DNA of 6,242 bases from contig DASXLL010000192.1 in the NCBI GenBank assembly GCA_036496265.1, positions 1 through 6,242 on the forward strand. The letters run 5' to 3'. Made by a program: the position numbers and the translations under genes. Shown piece by piece: positions 1-6,242 of this stretch (the stretch's first letter is position 1; every line of letters begins with the position of its first letter). Source of the stretch: CAYLLN01 sp036496265. Its GTDB lineage: Bacteria > Planctomycetota > Planctomycetia > Pirellulales > Pirellulaceae. Under the pieces are notes generated by a model, which was given only the letters and a program-made list of their open reading frames with translations, was not told the DNA's origin and did no database searches.

Positions 1-97
1 TTTCATGCGATTTTTCGTTGATATTGCTCGCCCGCCTGTCGTTTGCACCATTAGAATGCGCCCTATTGTCACAACCTCGCGCGCCAAATCGCCCATC
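1..97 (+). other. Upstream region of the first oxidoreductase gene
   Basis: Non-coding leader, if the gene start is taken at 98. A TTGATA hexamer at 18-23 resembles a -35 box and TAGAAT at 52-57 resembles a -10 box, but they are 28 bp apart, too far to form one sigma-70 promoter. No Shine-Dalgarno sequence precedes the ATG at 98. The open reading frame continues upstream in frame to an ATG at 5, but that extension lacks family similarity and would bury the Tat signal. No clear regulatory site is visible. Confidence 0.3.
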
Positions 98-1444
98 ATG
101 CACACCAACCAATCGCTCTCTCGCCGCCAGCTACTCCAATCAGCCGCGGCTGCCGTTCCCACGATCATCTCCGCCTCCGCGCTGGGCCGCGAACGATCTG
201 CGCCCAGCGATCGCATCAATATCGGATTCATCGGCTTTGGCGCCCGCGGCCAGCAAGTGCTCAAGGACTTCCTTCCGCTCGCCGATTGTCAGGTCGTCGC
301 CATCTGCGACGTGCAAAAGCTCCACTACCGCGAGTTGAATCCCGGCGAAGGCCCCGCGCTCGGCCGCGACGCCGGCAAGCAGATGGTTGAGTCGCATTAC
401 GCCGCCGCCAAAACCAGCGGTACATTCACCGGCTGCAACACCTACTCCGATTTCCGCGAGCTTTGCGCCCAAAAAGATCTCGACGCGATCATCGTCACGT
501 CGCCCGACCACTGGCACGCCCTGCACGCGCTCGAAGCGCTCAAGAGCGGCAAAGACCTGTATTGCGAAAAGCCGTTCACCCATTTCTTCGCCGAAGCGGC
601 GGTCGTCTGCCGCGAGGCAGCCGAGCGCAAGGCCGTTGTCCAAGTCGGCTCCCAGCAGCGCTCCGATCCCGGTTTTCGGCAAGCCGTAGAGATCGTTCGC
701 AACGGTCATCTCGGCGACATCCAGCGCGTCGAAGTCGGCCTCCAAGCTGGCTACGACACGCCCAAAGGCGATGCCACCGTTGCCACGCCGCCAGCCAACC
801 TCGACTACGACCTCTGGTGCGGCCCGGCTGCCACACTGCCATACATGCGGGCTCGCCATCATCGCTGGTGGCGCGGCAACCGAGCCTTTGGCGGCGGCAC
901 GCTGATGGACTGGATCGGCCACCACAACGACATCGCTCACTGGGCCCTCGACGCCGATCGCGGCGGCCCGCTGCAGGTGCAAGCCGTCGGCTGGACCCGG
1001 CCCAAGACGGACGTCTATGACGCGCCGGTCGATTTCACCATTCAGTGCCAATACCCGCGCAGCATCGAGCTGGTCATTTCGTCAAAATTCGAACAAGGCA
1101 CGAAGTGGATCGGCAAAAGCGGCTGGCTGTGGGTCAACCGCGGCAAGATTAAAGCCTCCAATCCGCAATGGGCGAAAGCCGGCTTTGATTGCGGCCCCTG
1201 GAAGGCCTATGCCTCACCCGGCCACGCCCGCAATTTCCTCGATTGCATCAAGAGCCGTGGTGCCTGTGTCGCCCCGCCCGAAACGGCCCATCGCTCGATC
1301 ACGCCCGGCCACCTCGGCTACGTCTCCAACCAACTCGGCCGCGCACTCCGCTGGGACGTCGACCGCCAACAAATCATCAACGACACCGAAGCGCAGCGGC
1401 TGCTCGAAACCGTCCATTACCGCGGCCCGTGGAAGCTGGTTTAG
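98..1444 (+). CDS. Tat-exported Gfo/Idh/MocA family oxidoreductase
   Basis: Predicted 448-residue NAD(P)-dependent oxidoreductase of the Gfo/Idh/MocA family, which usually oxidises or reduces sugars, inositols or their derivatives; the substrate here is unknown. The chosen ATG places a twin-arginine motif (SRRQLL, residues 8-13) and a short Ala-rich hydrophobic stretch at the N-terminus, with possible cleavage after ASA near residue 28, so export folded with its cofactor is likely. The Rossmann fold follows: GFGARG with glycines at 46, 48 and 51, then the acidic strand end AICDV. The family EKP motif is at 157-159 (Lys158 catalytic in relatives). The second domain carries GGGTLMDWIGHHND with Asp271, His275 and Asp278 in the usual D-x3-H-x2-D catalytic pattern. 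Length suits the longer planctomycete members. An in-frame start 93 bp upstream is possible but would bury the Tat signal. It converges on a second, different family member; the pair need not act on the same substrate. Confidence 0.92.
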   Translation: MHTNQSLSRRQLLQSAAAAVPTIISASALGRERSAPSDRINIGFIGFGARGQQVLKDFLPLADCQVVAICDVQKLHYRELNPGEGPALGRDAGKQMVESHYAAAKTSGTFTGCNTYSDFRELCAQKDLDAIIVTSPDHWHALHALEALKSGKDLYCEKPFTHFFAEAAVVCREAAERKAVVQVGSQQRSDPGFRQAVEIVRNGHLGDIQRVEVGLQAGYDTPKGDATVATPPANLDYDLWCGPAATLPYMRARHHRWWRGNRAFGGGTLMDWIGHHNDIAHWALDADRGGPLQVQAVGWTRPKTDVYDAPVDFTIQCQYPRSIELVISSKFEQGTKWIGKSGWLWVNRGKIKASNPQWAKAGFDCGPWKAYASPGHARNFLDCIKSRGACVAPPETAHRSITPGHLGYVSNQLGRALRWDVDRQQIINDTEAQRLLETVHYRGPWKLV

Positions 1445-1445
1445 T

Positions 1446-1468
1446 GGTTCCGCTCGACTGCGGAAACC
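1446..1468. terminator. Candidate hairpin just after the first gene's stop
   Basis: Two bases past the TAG stop, GGTTCCGC (1446-1453) can pair with GCGGAA-A-CC (1460-1468) around a six-base loop, leaving one bulged A. GTGGTT at 1444-1449 could instead pair with AACCAC at 1484-1489. The position between two convergent genes suits a shared terminator, but no T-run follows on either strand, so intrinsic termination is not shown. Confidence 0.3.
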
Positions 1469-1515
1469 GTGGTACGCTGCGCGAACCACAGCTACCCGCC
1501 CCTCGGCTCACATCC

Positions 1516-2901
1516 TTATGATTTACGCGACGGCGTAGCGGGCGGCGCGTCGACAACCTTATATTTGCCAGGAACGGGCAAAGCGTACCAGCCGTTCTCA
1601 TCCGGCTTATGCGGCGGCACGTCTTGGAAGCTGGTGTATTTCTCGACGGGCGATTCGACGATCGTCGAATTGAGGCAGTCCTCCCATTTCAGATTCTGAC
1701 CCGAATAAGTCGCCATGCGGCCGAAGATAGCCGTCATCGTGCTCTTCGCGCCATACTCCCCTTCCTGCGGCATTTTGCCGGCGCGGATTTCGGCGAAGAG
1801 GTCGTGATGTTCCTGTTGATGGCCATCCCAGCCTTTTTCGCGATCGCGGAAGTCATGAATCAGCTTGCCGCTGTGGTCATAGATGCGGGCTTCGGAGTTC
1901 GCGGTCATGTGAGCGACGCCCTTCGTGCCGTGAACGTGTTCGCTGACCGATTGCCACGTGTCGGGCTGATGCCGGCACTCGCTCAAACACACGGTTCCAT
2001 TCGGGTAGGTGAACTCGACCATGTGGTGGTCAAAAATCTCGCCATAATCCTTCTCGCGATACTCGCAGCCGCCCTGCCCTTGAGCGGTCGCCGGATAATC
2101 GTTCATCACCCAGTTGATAACGTCCAGATTGTGAATGTGCTGCTCGACGATGTGGTCGCCGCAAGTCCAGAGGAAGTTGTACCAGTTCCGCATTTGGTAC
2201 TCCATTTCCGTCTGCCCATCTTGCCGCGTCTTGAACCACGGCTTACGGCCGTTCCAATACGCTCGGCACAAGATGATGTCGCCGATCGCGCCTTCCTGTA
2301 TCGCCTTGATCGTGTTCATGTACGACCGCTCGTGCCGCCGCTGCAGGCCGATTGCGACCGCCAAACCCTTCTTCTTCGCCTCTTCGTTTGCCGCGAGAAA
2401 TTTTCGCACGCCCGCCGCATCCACCGCCACCGGCTTCTCGGCGAAGATGTGCTTGCCGGCTTCGACGGCAGCCGCGAAGTGCAGCCAGCGAAAGCCGGGC
2501 GGCGTCGCGAGCACCACCATGTCGATATCCGTCTGCAGCAAGTCCTTATAGGCATCGAAGCCAATAAACTGCCGATCGCTAGGCACTTCCACCTTGTCCT
2601 TGTGCCGCGAAGCGATGCCCCGCATGCCCGCCTGCAGGCGGTCGTTGAACGCATCCGCCATCGCGATCAACTTCACCTCGCCGCCCGTCGTATTCATTGC
2701 CTGCGTCGCCGCCCCCGTGCCCCGGCCGCCGCAGCCGACCAGCCCCAGCTTGATCGTATCGCTGCCGAACGCATGGGCGCTCTTGGCCACCTGGGCCTGC
2801 GCCTGGTTCGCCGCCAGGGCCGACCCGGCAATCACCAGCGACGAATTACGCAAAAACGCACGGCGGCTCGTAGCCGTCGCGGGAGAGGCAGTCTCTTTCA
2901 T
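1516..2901 (-). CDS. Tat-exported Gfo/Idh/MocA family oxidoreductase, second subtype
   Basis: Predicted 461-residue exported oxidoreductase of the Gfo/Idh/MocA family; substrate unknown. With the ATG at 2901 the N-terminus has a Tat motif (SRRAFL, residues 12-17), a hydrophobic stretch and a likely cleavage site after AQA near residue 36. The nucleotide-binding loop is GCGGRG (glycines 56, 58, 61) and the EKP motif is at 155-157. The second-domain motif is VEQHIHNLD with Glu253, His257 and Asp260, so Glu stands where the first gene of this window has Asp. The C-terminal stretch IFGRMATYSGQNLKWEDCL is typical of planctomycete relatives. The frame stays open upstream to a TTG at 3006, but those 35 codons run through a palindromic repeat and lack family similarity, so they are excluded. 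A GGAG at 2912-2915 lies 10 bases before the ATG and may act as a weak ribosome binding site. The gene is divergent from the propeller gene. Confidence 0.92.
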   Translation of the reverse strand: MKETASPATATSRRAFLRNSSLVIAGSALAANQAQAQVAKSAHAFGSDTIKLGLVGCGGRGTGAATQAMNTTGGEVKLIAMADAFNDRLQAGMRGIASRHKDKVEVPSDRQFIGFDAYKDLLQTDIDMVVLATPPGFRWLHFAAAVEAGKHIFAEKPVAVDAAGVRKFLAANEEAKKKGLAVAIGLQRRHERSYMNTIKAIQEGAIGDIILCRAYWNGRKPWFKTRQDGQTEMEYQMRNWYNFLWTCGDHIVEQHIHNLDVINWVMNDYPATAQGQGGCEYREKDYGEIFDHHMVEFTYPNGTVCLSECRHQPDTWQSVSEHVHGTKGVAHMTANSEARIYDHSGKLIHDFRDREKGWDGHQQEHHDLFAEIRAGKMPQEGEYGAKSTMTAIFGRMATYSGQNLKWEDCLNSTIVESPVEKYTSFQDVPPHKPDENGWYALPVPGKYKVVDAPPATPSRKS

Positions 2902-2910
2902 GGAAGCGGT

Positions 2911-2920
2911 GCTCCGGAGC
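2911..2920. promoter_or_regulatory. Perfect 10-bp palindrome before the second oxidoreductase
   Basis: GCTCCGGAGC reads the same on both strands and ends 9 bases before the minus-strand ATG at 2901. It includes the only GGAG that could serve as a ribosome binding site for that gene. It could be an operator half-site pair or a small RNA hairpin that masks the site, but a 10-bp palindrome in GC-rich DNA can also occur by chance. Confidence 0.2.
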
Positions 2921-2940
2921 GGGATATCTTGTTGTAGGGA

Positions 2941-2959
2941 CACTGGCATTTTACCAGTG
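2941..2959. repeat. Interspersed palindromic (REP-like) repeat copy
   Basis: CACTGG (2941-2946) and CCAGTG (2954-2959) form a perfect six-base inverted repeat around the loop CATTTTA. Read on the plus strand it translates in one frame as DTGILPVL, and on the minus strand as STGKMPV. I remember these peptide strings as recurring in spurious ORF extensions from planctomycete and related genomes, where they mark a short dispersed palindrome; this recollection was not checked. Only one copy is visible in this window. Its boundaries beyond the stem, perhaps GGGA at 2937-2940 and GCTGGAT after it, are uncertain. Confidence 0.5.
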
Positions 2960-3095
2960 CTGGATTTGCGAGTCTTAACACTAACGCGCGGCACAAGTGC
3001 TTGCAATCAACGAGATCAGGACATTGCGGCCGGACAATGGCCCGACCAAAATCAACCTTCCGCCCTCCACTTGCAACTTTCCTATCGAAACCGAA

Positions 3096-4535
3096 ATGAA
3101 ACACTGGCTTCCATCAATTTGCATCGTCCTGTTCACCGCCGCCGCCGCATCGGCCGCCGACTGGCCGCAGTTCCGCGGACCCCATTCGACCGGCATCGCG
3201 GTGCCCGAGACGGTGCTCCCGGCTGACATCGGCCCGGAGAAGCATGTCGTCTGGAAAACCGAGCTGCCGCCGGGCCATTCGTCGCCAGTCATCGGCGGCG
3301 ACCAGATTTTCCTGACCGCTGTGCGCGAAAAAGAGCATCTCGAAACGATTTGCCTGGACCGCGGCAGCGGACGCACCTTGTGGCGCGTCGAAGCGCCGCA
3401 TGACTCGCTGGAGCAGATTCACGGGATCGGCAGCTATGCTCAGCCGAGCCCCGCCGCCGACAGTGAGCGCGTCGTCACGATGTTCGGCTCCAGCGGCCTC
3501 TACTGCTACGATCACAGCGGCAAAGAGCTGTGGAAGCAGCCGATGGGGCCATTCAACGACGAGTTCGGCGCGGCGTCGAGCCCGATTATCGACGGCGACC
3601 GCGTTATTCTCGCTCAAGATCACGACCTCGGCTCATTCGTTGCCGCCTACGACAAGCGAACCGGCAAGCAGCTCTGGCGCGTCGATCGCGACGATTTCGC
3701 TCGCGGCTATGCGACGCCCGTCGTCTGGACCGTGGACGCCAAAAAGCAGGTTGTCATGGCCGGCAGCCTCCGTGTCGTTGGCTACGACTTCGACACCGGC
3801 AGCGAACTCTGGACCGTCCGCGGCTGCTCGCGCGTTGTCTGCACGACGCCGGTTATCGGCGAAGGCAATATGCTCTACGTCGCCTCGTGGTCAGCCGGCG
3901 GCGAGCCCGGCGACACGATCCGGATGGAGCCGTTCGCCGATTTTATGGCCCAGTTCGACGAAAACAAAAACGGCACGCTGGAAAAAACTGAAGTCGGCAA
4001 TTCGGCCGCCCTCAAGACGCGTTTCGCCCAATGCGACCGCGACAAAGACGGCCACATCACCCAGCGCGAATACGACACGTTCGAAATGCTCTTCGACAAG
4101 TCGCAAAACGGTGTCATCGCCATCAAGCCCGGCTGTCGCGGCGACGCCACCGACTCCAACCTCGTCTGGCGCTACGAAAAATTCGCCCCCTTCTGTGCCT
4201 CGCCACTGTTTTATCGCGACAACCTGTTCGTCATGAAAGATGGCGGCATCCTCACCTGCCTCGACGCCGCCACCGGCAAACCCGCCAAGTCCGCCCGCGT
4301 CGCCGGCACCGGCAACTACTACGCCTCCCCCGTCGCCGGCGACGGCAAAATCTATCTCCTCAGCCAAAAAGGCATGCTCTCCGTCATCACCGCCGCCAAA
4401 CAGTGGCAACTCACCCACTCCATCGATTTCAAGGAAGAATGCTACGCCACGCCGGCGCTAGTCGATGGGCACATATATCTTCGCACCGCAGGGCATTTGT
4501 ATTGCTTTGGGGCGAAAGGGTTGGCAGCGCGGTAG
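3096..4535 (+). CDS. Exported PQQ-like beta-propeller protein with EF-hands
   Basis: Predicted 479-residue secreted protein of the PQQ-like/BamB-like beta-propeller group common in planctomycetes; its molecular function is unknown. The ATG at 3096 gives a Sec signal peptide (residues 1-20, cleavage near ASA) followed by DWPQFRGPHSTGIA, the usual mature start of this family. Blade repeats of the form xxDxxTGxxLW occur at about 87-97, 137-146, 184-194, 229-239 and 388-395. Between the fourth and last of these lies a calcium-binding insert with two canonical EF-hand loops: Asp288-Glu299 and Asp314-Glu325. A third EF-like loop at 334-345 keeps Asp334, Ser336, Asn338, Gly339 and Ile341 but has Pro at position 12 instead of Glu, so it is probably degenerate. 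No PQQ-dehydrogenase catalytic motif is evident, so it is likely a binding or scaffold protein rather than an enzyme. The longer frame from GTG 2997 would bury the signal peptide. No Shine-Dalgarno site is visible. Confidence 0.9.
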   Translation: MKHWLPSICIVLFTAAAASAADWPQFRGPHSTGIAVPETVLPADIGPEKHVVWKTELPPGHSSPVIGGDQIFLTAVREKEHLETICLDRGSGRTLWRVEAPHDSLEQIHGIGSYAQPSPAADSERVVTMFGSSGLYCYDHSGKELWKQPMGPFNDEFGAASSPIIDGDRVILAQDHDLGSFVAAYDKRTGKQLWRVDRDDFARGYATPVVWTVDAKKQVVMAGSLRVVGYDFDTGSELWTVRGCSRVVCTTPVIGEGNMLYVASWSAGGEPGDTIRMEPFADFMAQFDENKNGTLEKTEVGNSAALKTRFAQCDRDKDGHITQREYDTFEMLFDKSQNGVIAIKPGCRGDATDSNLVWRYEKFAPFCASPLFYRDNLFVMKDGGILTCLDAATGKPAKSARVAGTGNYYASPVAGDGKIYLLSQKGMLSVITAAKQWQLTHSIDFKEECYATPALVDGHIYLRTAGHLYCFGAKGLAAR

Positions 4536-4581
4536 GCGAAGCTTTTAGGACGCAAACCGCGAATCAATTGCTTCTCGGTAT
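4536..4581. other. Convergent spacer between propeller and LRR genes
   Basis: A 46-bp gap separates the two facing stop codons. A weak GAAGC/GCTTC pair (4538-4542 and 4570-4574) spans a 27-base loop. There is no compact GC-rich hairpin with a T-run, so no terminator can be called. Confidence 0.4.
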
Positions 4582-6075
4582 TCAATTCGTCTGCTCGACC
4601 GCATCCGATATGCGGTATTGCTCCGACTCAGGCAGGTATTCGTCCGCGATTCCGCCGAAATCGCTCACGACAACCAGTATTTCCTCTTGTCCACTCGTTT
4701 TGAGTCTTTTTTTCCGATGCTCATATAGATTCTTAATTCCCGCCGCAGTTACCTTTGTCTCTCGAACGTCAAGCGAACCTATCAGGTCATTGTTCGCAAA
4801 GAGCAACAAGTCACTGTCATTGATGTCCGTATTCAAAAGACTGAGTTCAGCCACGTTAAGAGTGGCCAACACCCTAAGACCTTCCCGACTAAGTGGTGTG
4901 GCTTGCAACCTAATACTCGGAATTCGTACCGTGGGATCGCAGCACGCCAAACCGGTGCCGCAAATCTTCGTTTCATCCAACGATAGATACCAGAGGCCGT
5001 GCAAGGGGCCCATTGCGTTGAGTCCGGCATCTGTGACCCCGGTGTGATCCAAAACAAGGCTCTCCAACTGCAGTCCAGCGATATACCGCAATCCCACGTC
5101 AGTCACCTGACTTTCCGCGATATGGAGTGAAATGGGGCGAGGAAAGCCGCTTAATAACCCGAGCCCGGCGTCGGTAACATGCGATTGATTCATTATTAGA
5201 AGGTGAAGCTTTCCGTTCCCAATGACATGGCCAACCGCGCGATCGCCTAATGGCGTTCGGTTGGAAACGAAATCCTCGAGCGCGGGCAACTTGCCCATCG
5301 CGACAACTACATCGTCAGTCAGTTGAGGACAGTTTTCGATCTCCAGCCGCTTTAATGACGTAAGCTGGGTTGCCCCTCCTTGGGCGTTGCCAATGAACTC
5401 GACCGAAGTGAGGCTCAGCATTTCCAGTTGAGGCAGTTTTTCGAGTTCAGCAACTCCCTTTGCACTTAACTTTCCAGAATTCAGTTTCAAGTTCTTTAGC
5501 CGTCGCATCTTGGCAATTACTGCCAGATCGGCATCTGTGATTTTTGAACTTGCAATGTCGAGTTCTTCAATGGTCGCGAGGCAGCGCCATTCCTTCATTC
5601 GCTCGCACGAAAATTGGTCGCTCATTATCTCGAACGATCGAATCCGTGGAAAACGGGCGCAGGCGTTGCATATGATATCGATGTCGGCTGCACTCAAATT
5701 GTTTCGACCACTGGACCAATTTACGTGGGAAAATGCCAACACGTCCGTCCAAACATGAGGGCCAAGCCGTTCGCGCAGGTATTCCGGAAGAGCATCTTCT
5801 TGAAACGGGTACTCGTGTGCATAGCTAATAGAGCATCTGGGCAATTGCTCTAATTCGCGTCGAAGCGAACTTCGAGCGTAGGCTCGATAAACTTCGATTC
5901 CAAGTCCGACAATTCCGAGGAGAAGGAGTGCAACCGAGACGAAAGCGATCCGACCAAGCCACTTCAAGAGCAGGCTTAACCGGACCGCTATTTTCACGTC
6001 TGTCGCCGACGATTTCAGCCAAACATGCTGAGATGAGTACGGGTATTCGCCTTCGTCCGGGAGGGGCCTGTTCAT
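4582..6075 (-). CDS. Single-pass membrane leucine-rich-repeat protein
   Basis: Predicted 497-residue protein of unknown role. Residues 1-40 are polar with scattered Lys/Arg, followed by one strong transmembrane segment at about 41-60. Basic residues flank both sides, so topology is uncertain; an exported repeat domain is the more usual arrangement. Residues 61-168 show no recognised domain. From about 169 to 454 there are twelve tandem leucine-rich repeats of 22-25 residues with consensus LxxLxLxxTxVTDAGLxxLxxL, clearest at 290-314 (VTDAGLGLL), 315-336 and 337-360. This is the RI-like/cysteine-containing-like LRR style frequent in planctomycetes. The tail (455-497) is not repetitive. Such domains usually bind proteins; no kinase, protease or sulfatase part is attached. 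The ATG follows the mtnA stop by 14 bases without a Shine-Dalgarno sequence, so co-transcription with mtnA and perhaps coupled translation are likely. Base composition is closer to 50% GC, lower than in the genes to the left. Confidence 0.87.
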   Translation of the reverse strand: MNRPLPDEGEYPYSSQHVWLKSSATDVKIAVRLSLLLKWLGRIAFVSVALLLLGIVGLGIEVYRAYARSSLRRELEQLPRCSISYAHEYPFQEDALPEYLRERLGPHVWTDVLAFSHVNWSSGRNNLSAADIDIICNACARFPRIRSFEIMSDQFSCERMKEWRCLATIEELDIASSKITDADLAVIAKMRRLKNLKLNSGKLSAKGVAELEKLPQLEMLSLTSVEFIGNAQGGATQLTSLKRLEIENCPQLTDDVVVAMGKLPALEDFVSNRTPLGDRAVGHVIGNGKLHLLIMNQSHVTDAGLGLLSGFPRPISLHIAESQVTDVGLRYIAGLQLESLVLDHTGVTDAGLNAMGPLHGLWYLSLDETKICGTGLACCDPTVRIPSIRLQATPLSREGLRVLATLNVAELSLLNTDINDSDLLLFANNDLIGSLDVRETKVTAAGIKNLYEHRKKRLKTSGQEEILVVVSDFGGIADEYLPESEQYRISDAVEQTN

Positions 6076-6089
6076 ACTGGAAGAATTTA

Positions 6090-6242
6090 TCAGCGATCGA
6101 GCATAGCGACGATCGTTTTTCTAGTGACGGGTTCGATGAGGCCGCGTTCAGTAATGATGGCTTTAATGAGATGAGCCGGCGTAGCATCGAAAGCCGGGTT
6201 ATAGACGCGAATATTGTCCGGAGCGGTTTGACGCCCGAAGCT
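6090..6242 (-). CDS. mtnA: Methylthioribose-1-phosphate isomerase, C-terminal 50 residues
   Basis: Only the 3' end of the gene is inside the window; the rest lies beyond the right edge. The last 50 codons include VYNPAFDATPAHLIKAIITE, which matches the highly conserved C-terminal signature of MtnA (NPAFDxTPAxLIxAIITExG). MtnA is a cytosolic enzyme, related to eIF2B subunits, that converts 5-methylthioribose-1-phosphate to 5-methylthioribulose-1-phosphate in methionine salvage. The catalytic Cys and Asp lie upstream of the visible part and cannot be checked. The reading frame ends in tandem stops, TGA then TAA (6087-6092). The LRR gene starts 14 bases later on the same strand, suggesting one transcript. 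Related eIF2B-like sugar phosphate isomerases share the fold, but this C-terminal signature favours MtnA. Confidence 0.9.
   Translation of the reverse strand, partial: SFGRQTAPDNIRVYNPAFDATPAHLIKAIITERGLIEPVTRKTIVAMLDR

Larger units (their letters stand above)
2902..3095. promoter_or_regulatory. Divergent intergenic region between oxidoreductase and propeller genes
   Basis: The 194-bp spacer must hold the start signals for both flanking genes if each is transcribed separately. I see no convincing -35/-10 pair on either strand, and no Shine-Dalgarno sequence before the propeller ATG at 3096. It contains the interspersed palindrome at 2941-2959 and the short palindrome at 2911-2920. The spurious N-terminal extensions of both neighbours, starting at GTG 2997 (+) and TTG 3006 (-), would overlap here. 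Confidence 0.4.

Noticed and set aside
140..1051. 303-residue open frame on the minus strand opposite the first oxidoreductase
   Set aside because: It is antisense to a clear Gfo/Idh/MocA gene, has no recognisable motif and the low-complexity composition typical of GC-rich shadow frames.
1609..2937. 442-residue open frame on the plus strand opposite the second oxidoreductase
   Set aside because: It lies antisense to a well-supported gene; its Arg/His/Leu-rich sequence shows no domain and mirrors codon bias on the other strand.
2902..3006. N-terminal extension of the second oxidoreductase from TTG 3006
   Set aside because: It translates through the palindromic repeat and precedes a complete Tat signal that starts naturally at the ATG at 2901.
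2997..3095. N-terminal extension of the propeller protein from GTG 2997
   Set aside because: It would bury a good Sec signal peptide that starts at the ATG at 3096.
4240..4461. Pro/Ser/Ala-rich 73-residue plus-strand frame resembling a low-complexity linker protein
   Set aside because: It is an out-of-frame reading of the C-ending codon run in the propeller gene.
4031..5047. 338-residue plus-strand frame spanning the end of the propeller gene and part of the LRR gene
   Set aside because: It crosses two real genes out of frame, is Arg/His-rich in the first part and has no motif.
1..6242. CRISPR array, tRNA/rRNA genes, insertion sequence, toxin-antitoxin or defence system
   Set aside because: No regularly spaced direct repeats, cloverleaf-like sequences, transposase motifs or small paired genes were seen on either strand.

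Overview
This window looks like a chromosomal segment from a planctomycete, probably of the Pirellulales type. The reasons are two Tat-exported Gfo/Idh/MocA oxidoreductases, an exported PQQ-like beta-propeller carrying EF-hands, a membrane-anchored leucine-rich-repeat protein, weak or absent Shine-Dalgarno sites, and a palindrome whose translation (TGILPV on one strand, TGKMPV on the other) I remember as recurrent in such genomes. The taxonomic call is an inference from gene content, not a database match.

Layout from left to right. A Tat-targeted Gfo/Idh/MocA protein (98-1444, +) converges on a second, distinct Tat-targeted Gfo/Idh/MocA protein (1516-2901, -), with a 71-bp gap that holds a small hairpin. 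The second oxidoreductase is divergent from an exported beta-propeller protein with EF-hands (3096-4535, +). Their 194-bp shared upstream region contains the palindromic repeat and a separate perfect 10-bp palindrome close to the oxidoreductase start. The propeller gene converges on a single-pass LRR protein (4582-6075, -). That gene lies 14 bp downstream of the 3' end of mtnA (6090-6242, -), which enters from the right edge of the window.

How the genes may work together. The three exported proteins on the left fit the large extracytoplasmic carbohydrate/polyol-processing repertoire of planctomycetes, but no substrate can be read from the sequence. The mtnA fragment is methionine salvage housekeeping. 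The LRR gene probably rides on the mtnA transcript without an obvious functional link. It is visibly less GC-rich than the left part of the window.

No RNA gene, CRISPR array, transposase, integrase, toxin-antitoxin or defence module is visible. All sizeable coding regions belong to recognisable family types, and I found no convincing new system. The most useful leads are the interspersed palindrome, the EF-hand insertion with a degenerate third loop, the composition change around the LRR gene, and the codon-use change at the end of the propeller gene.
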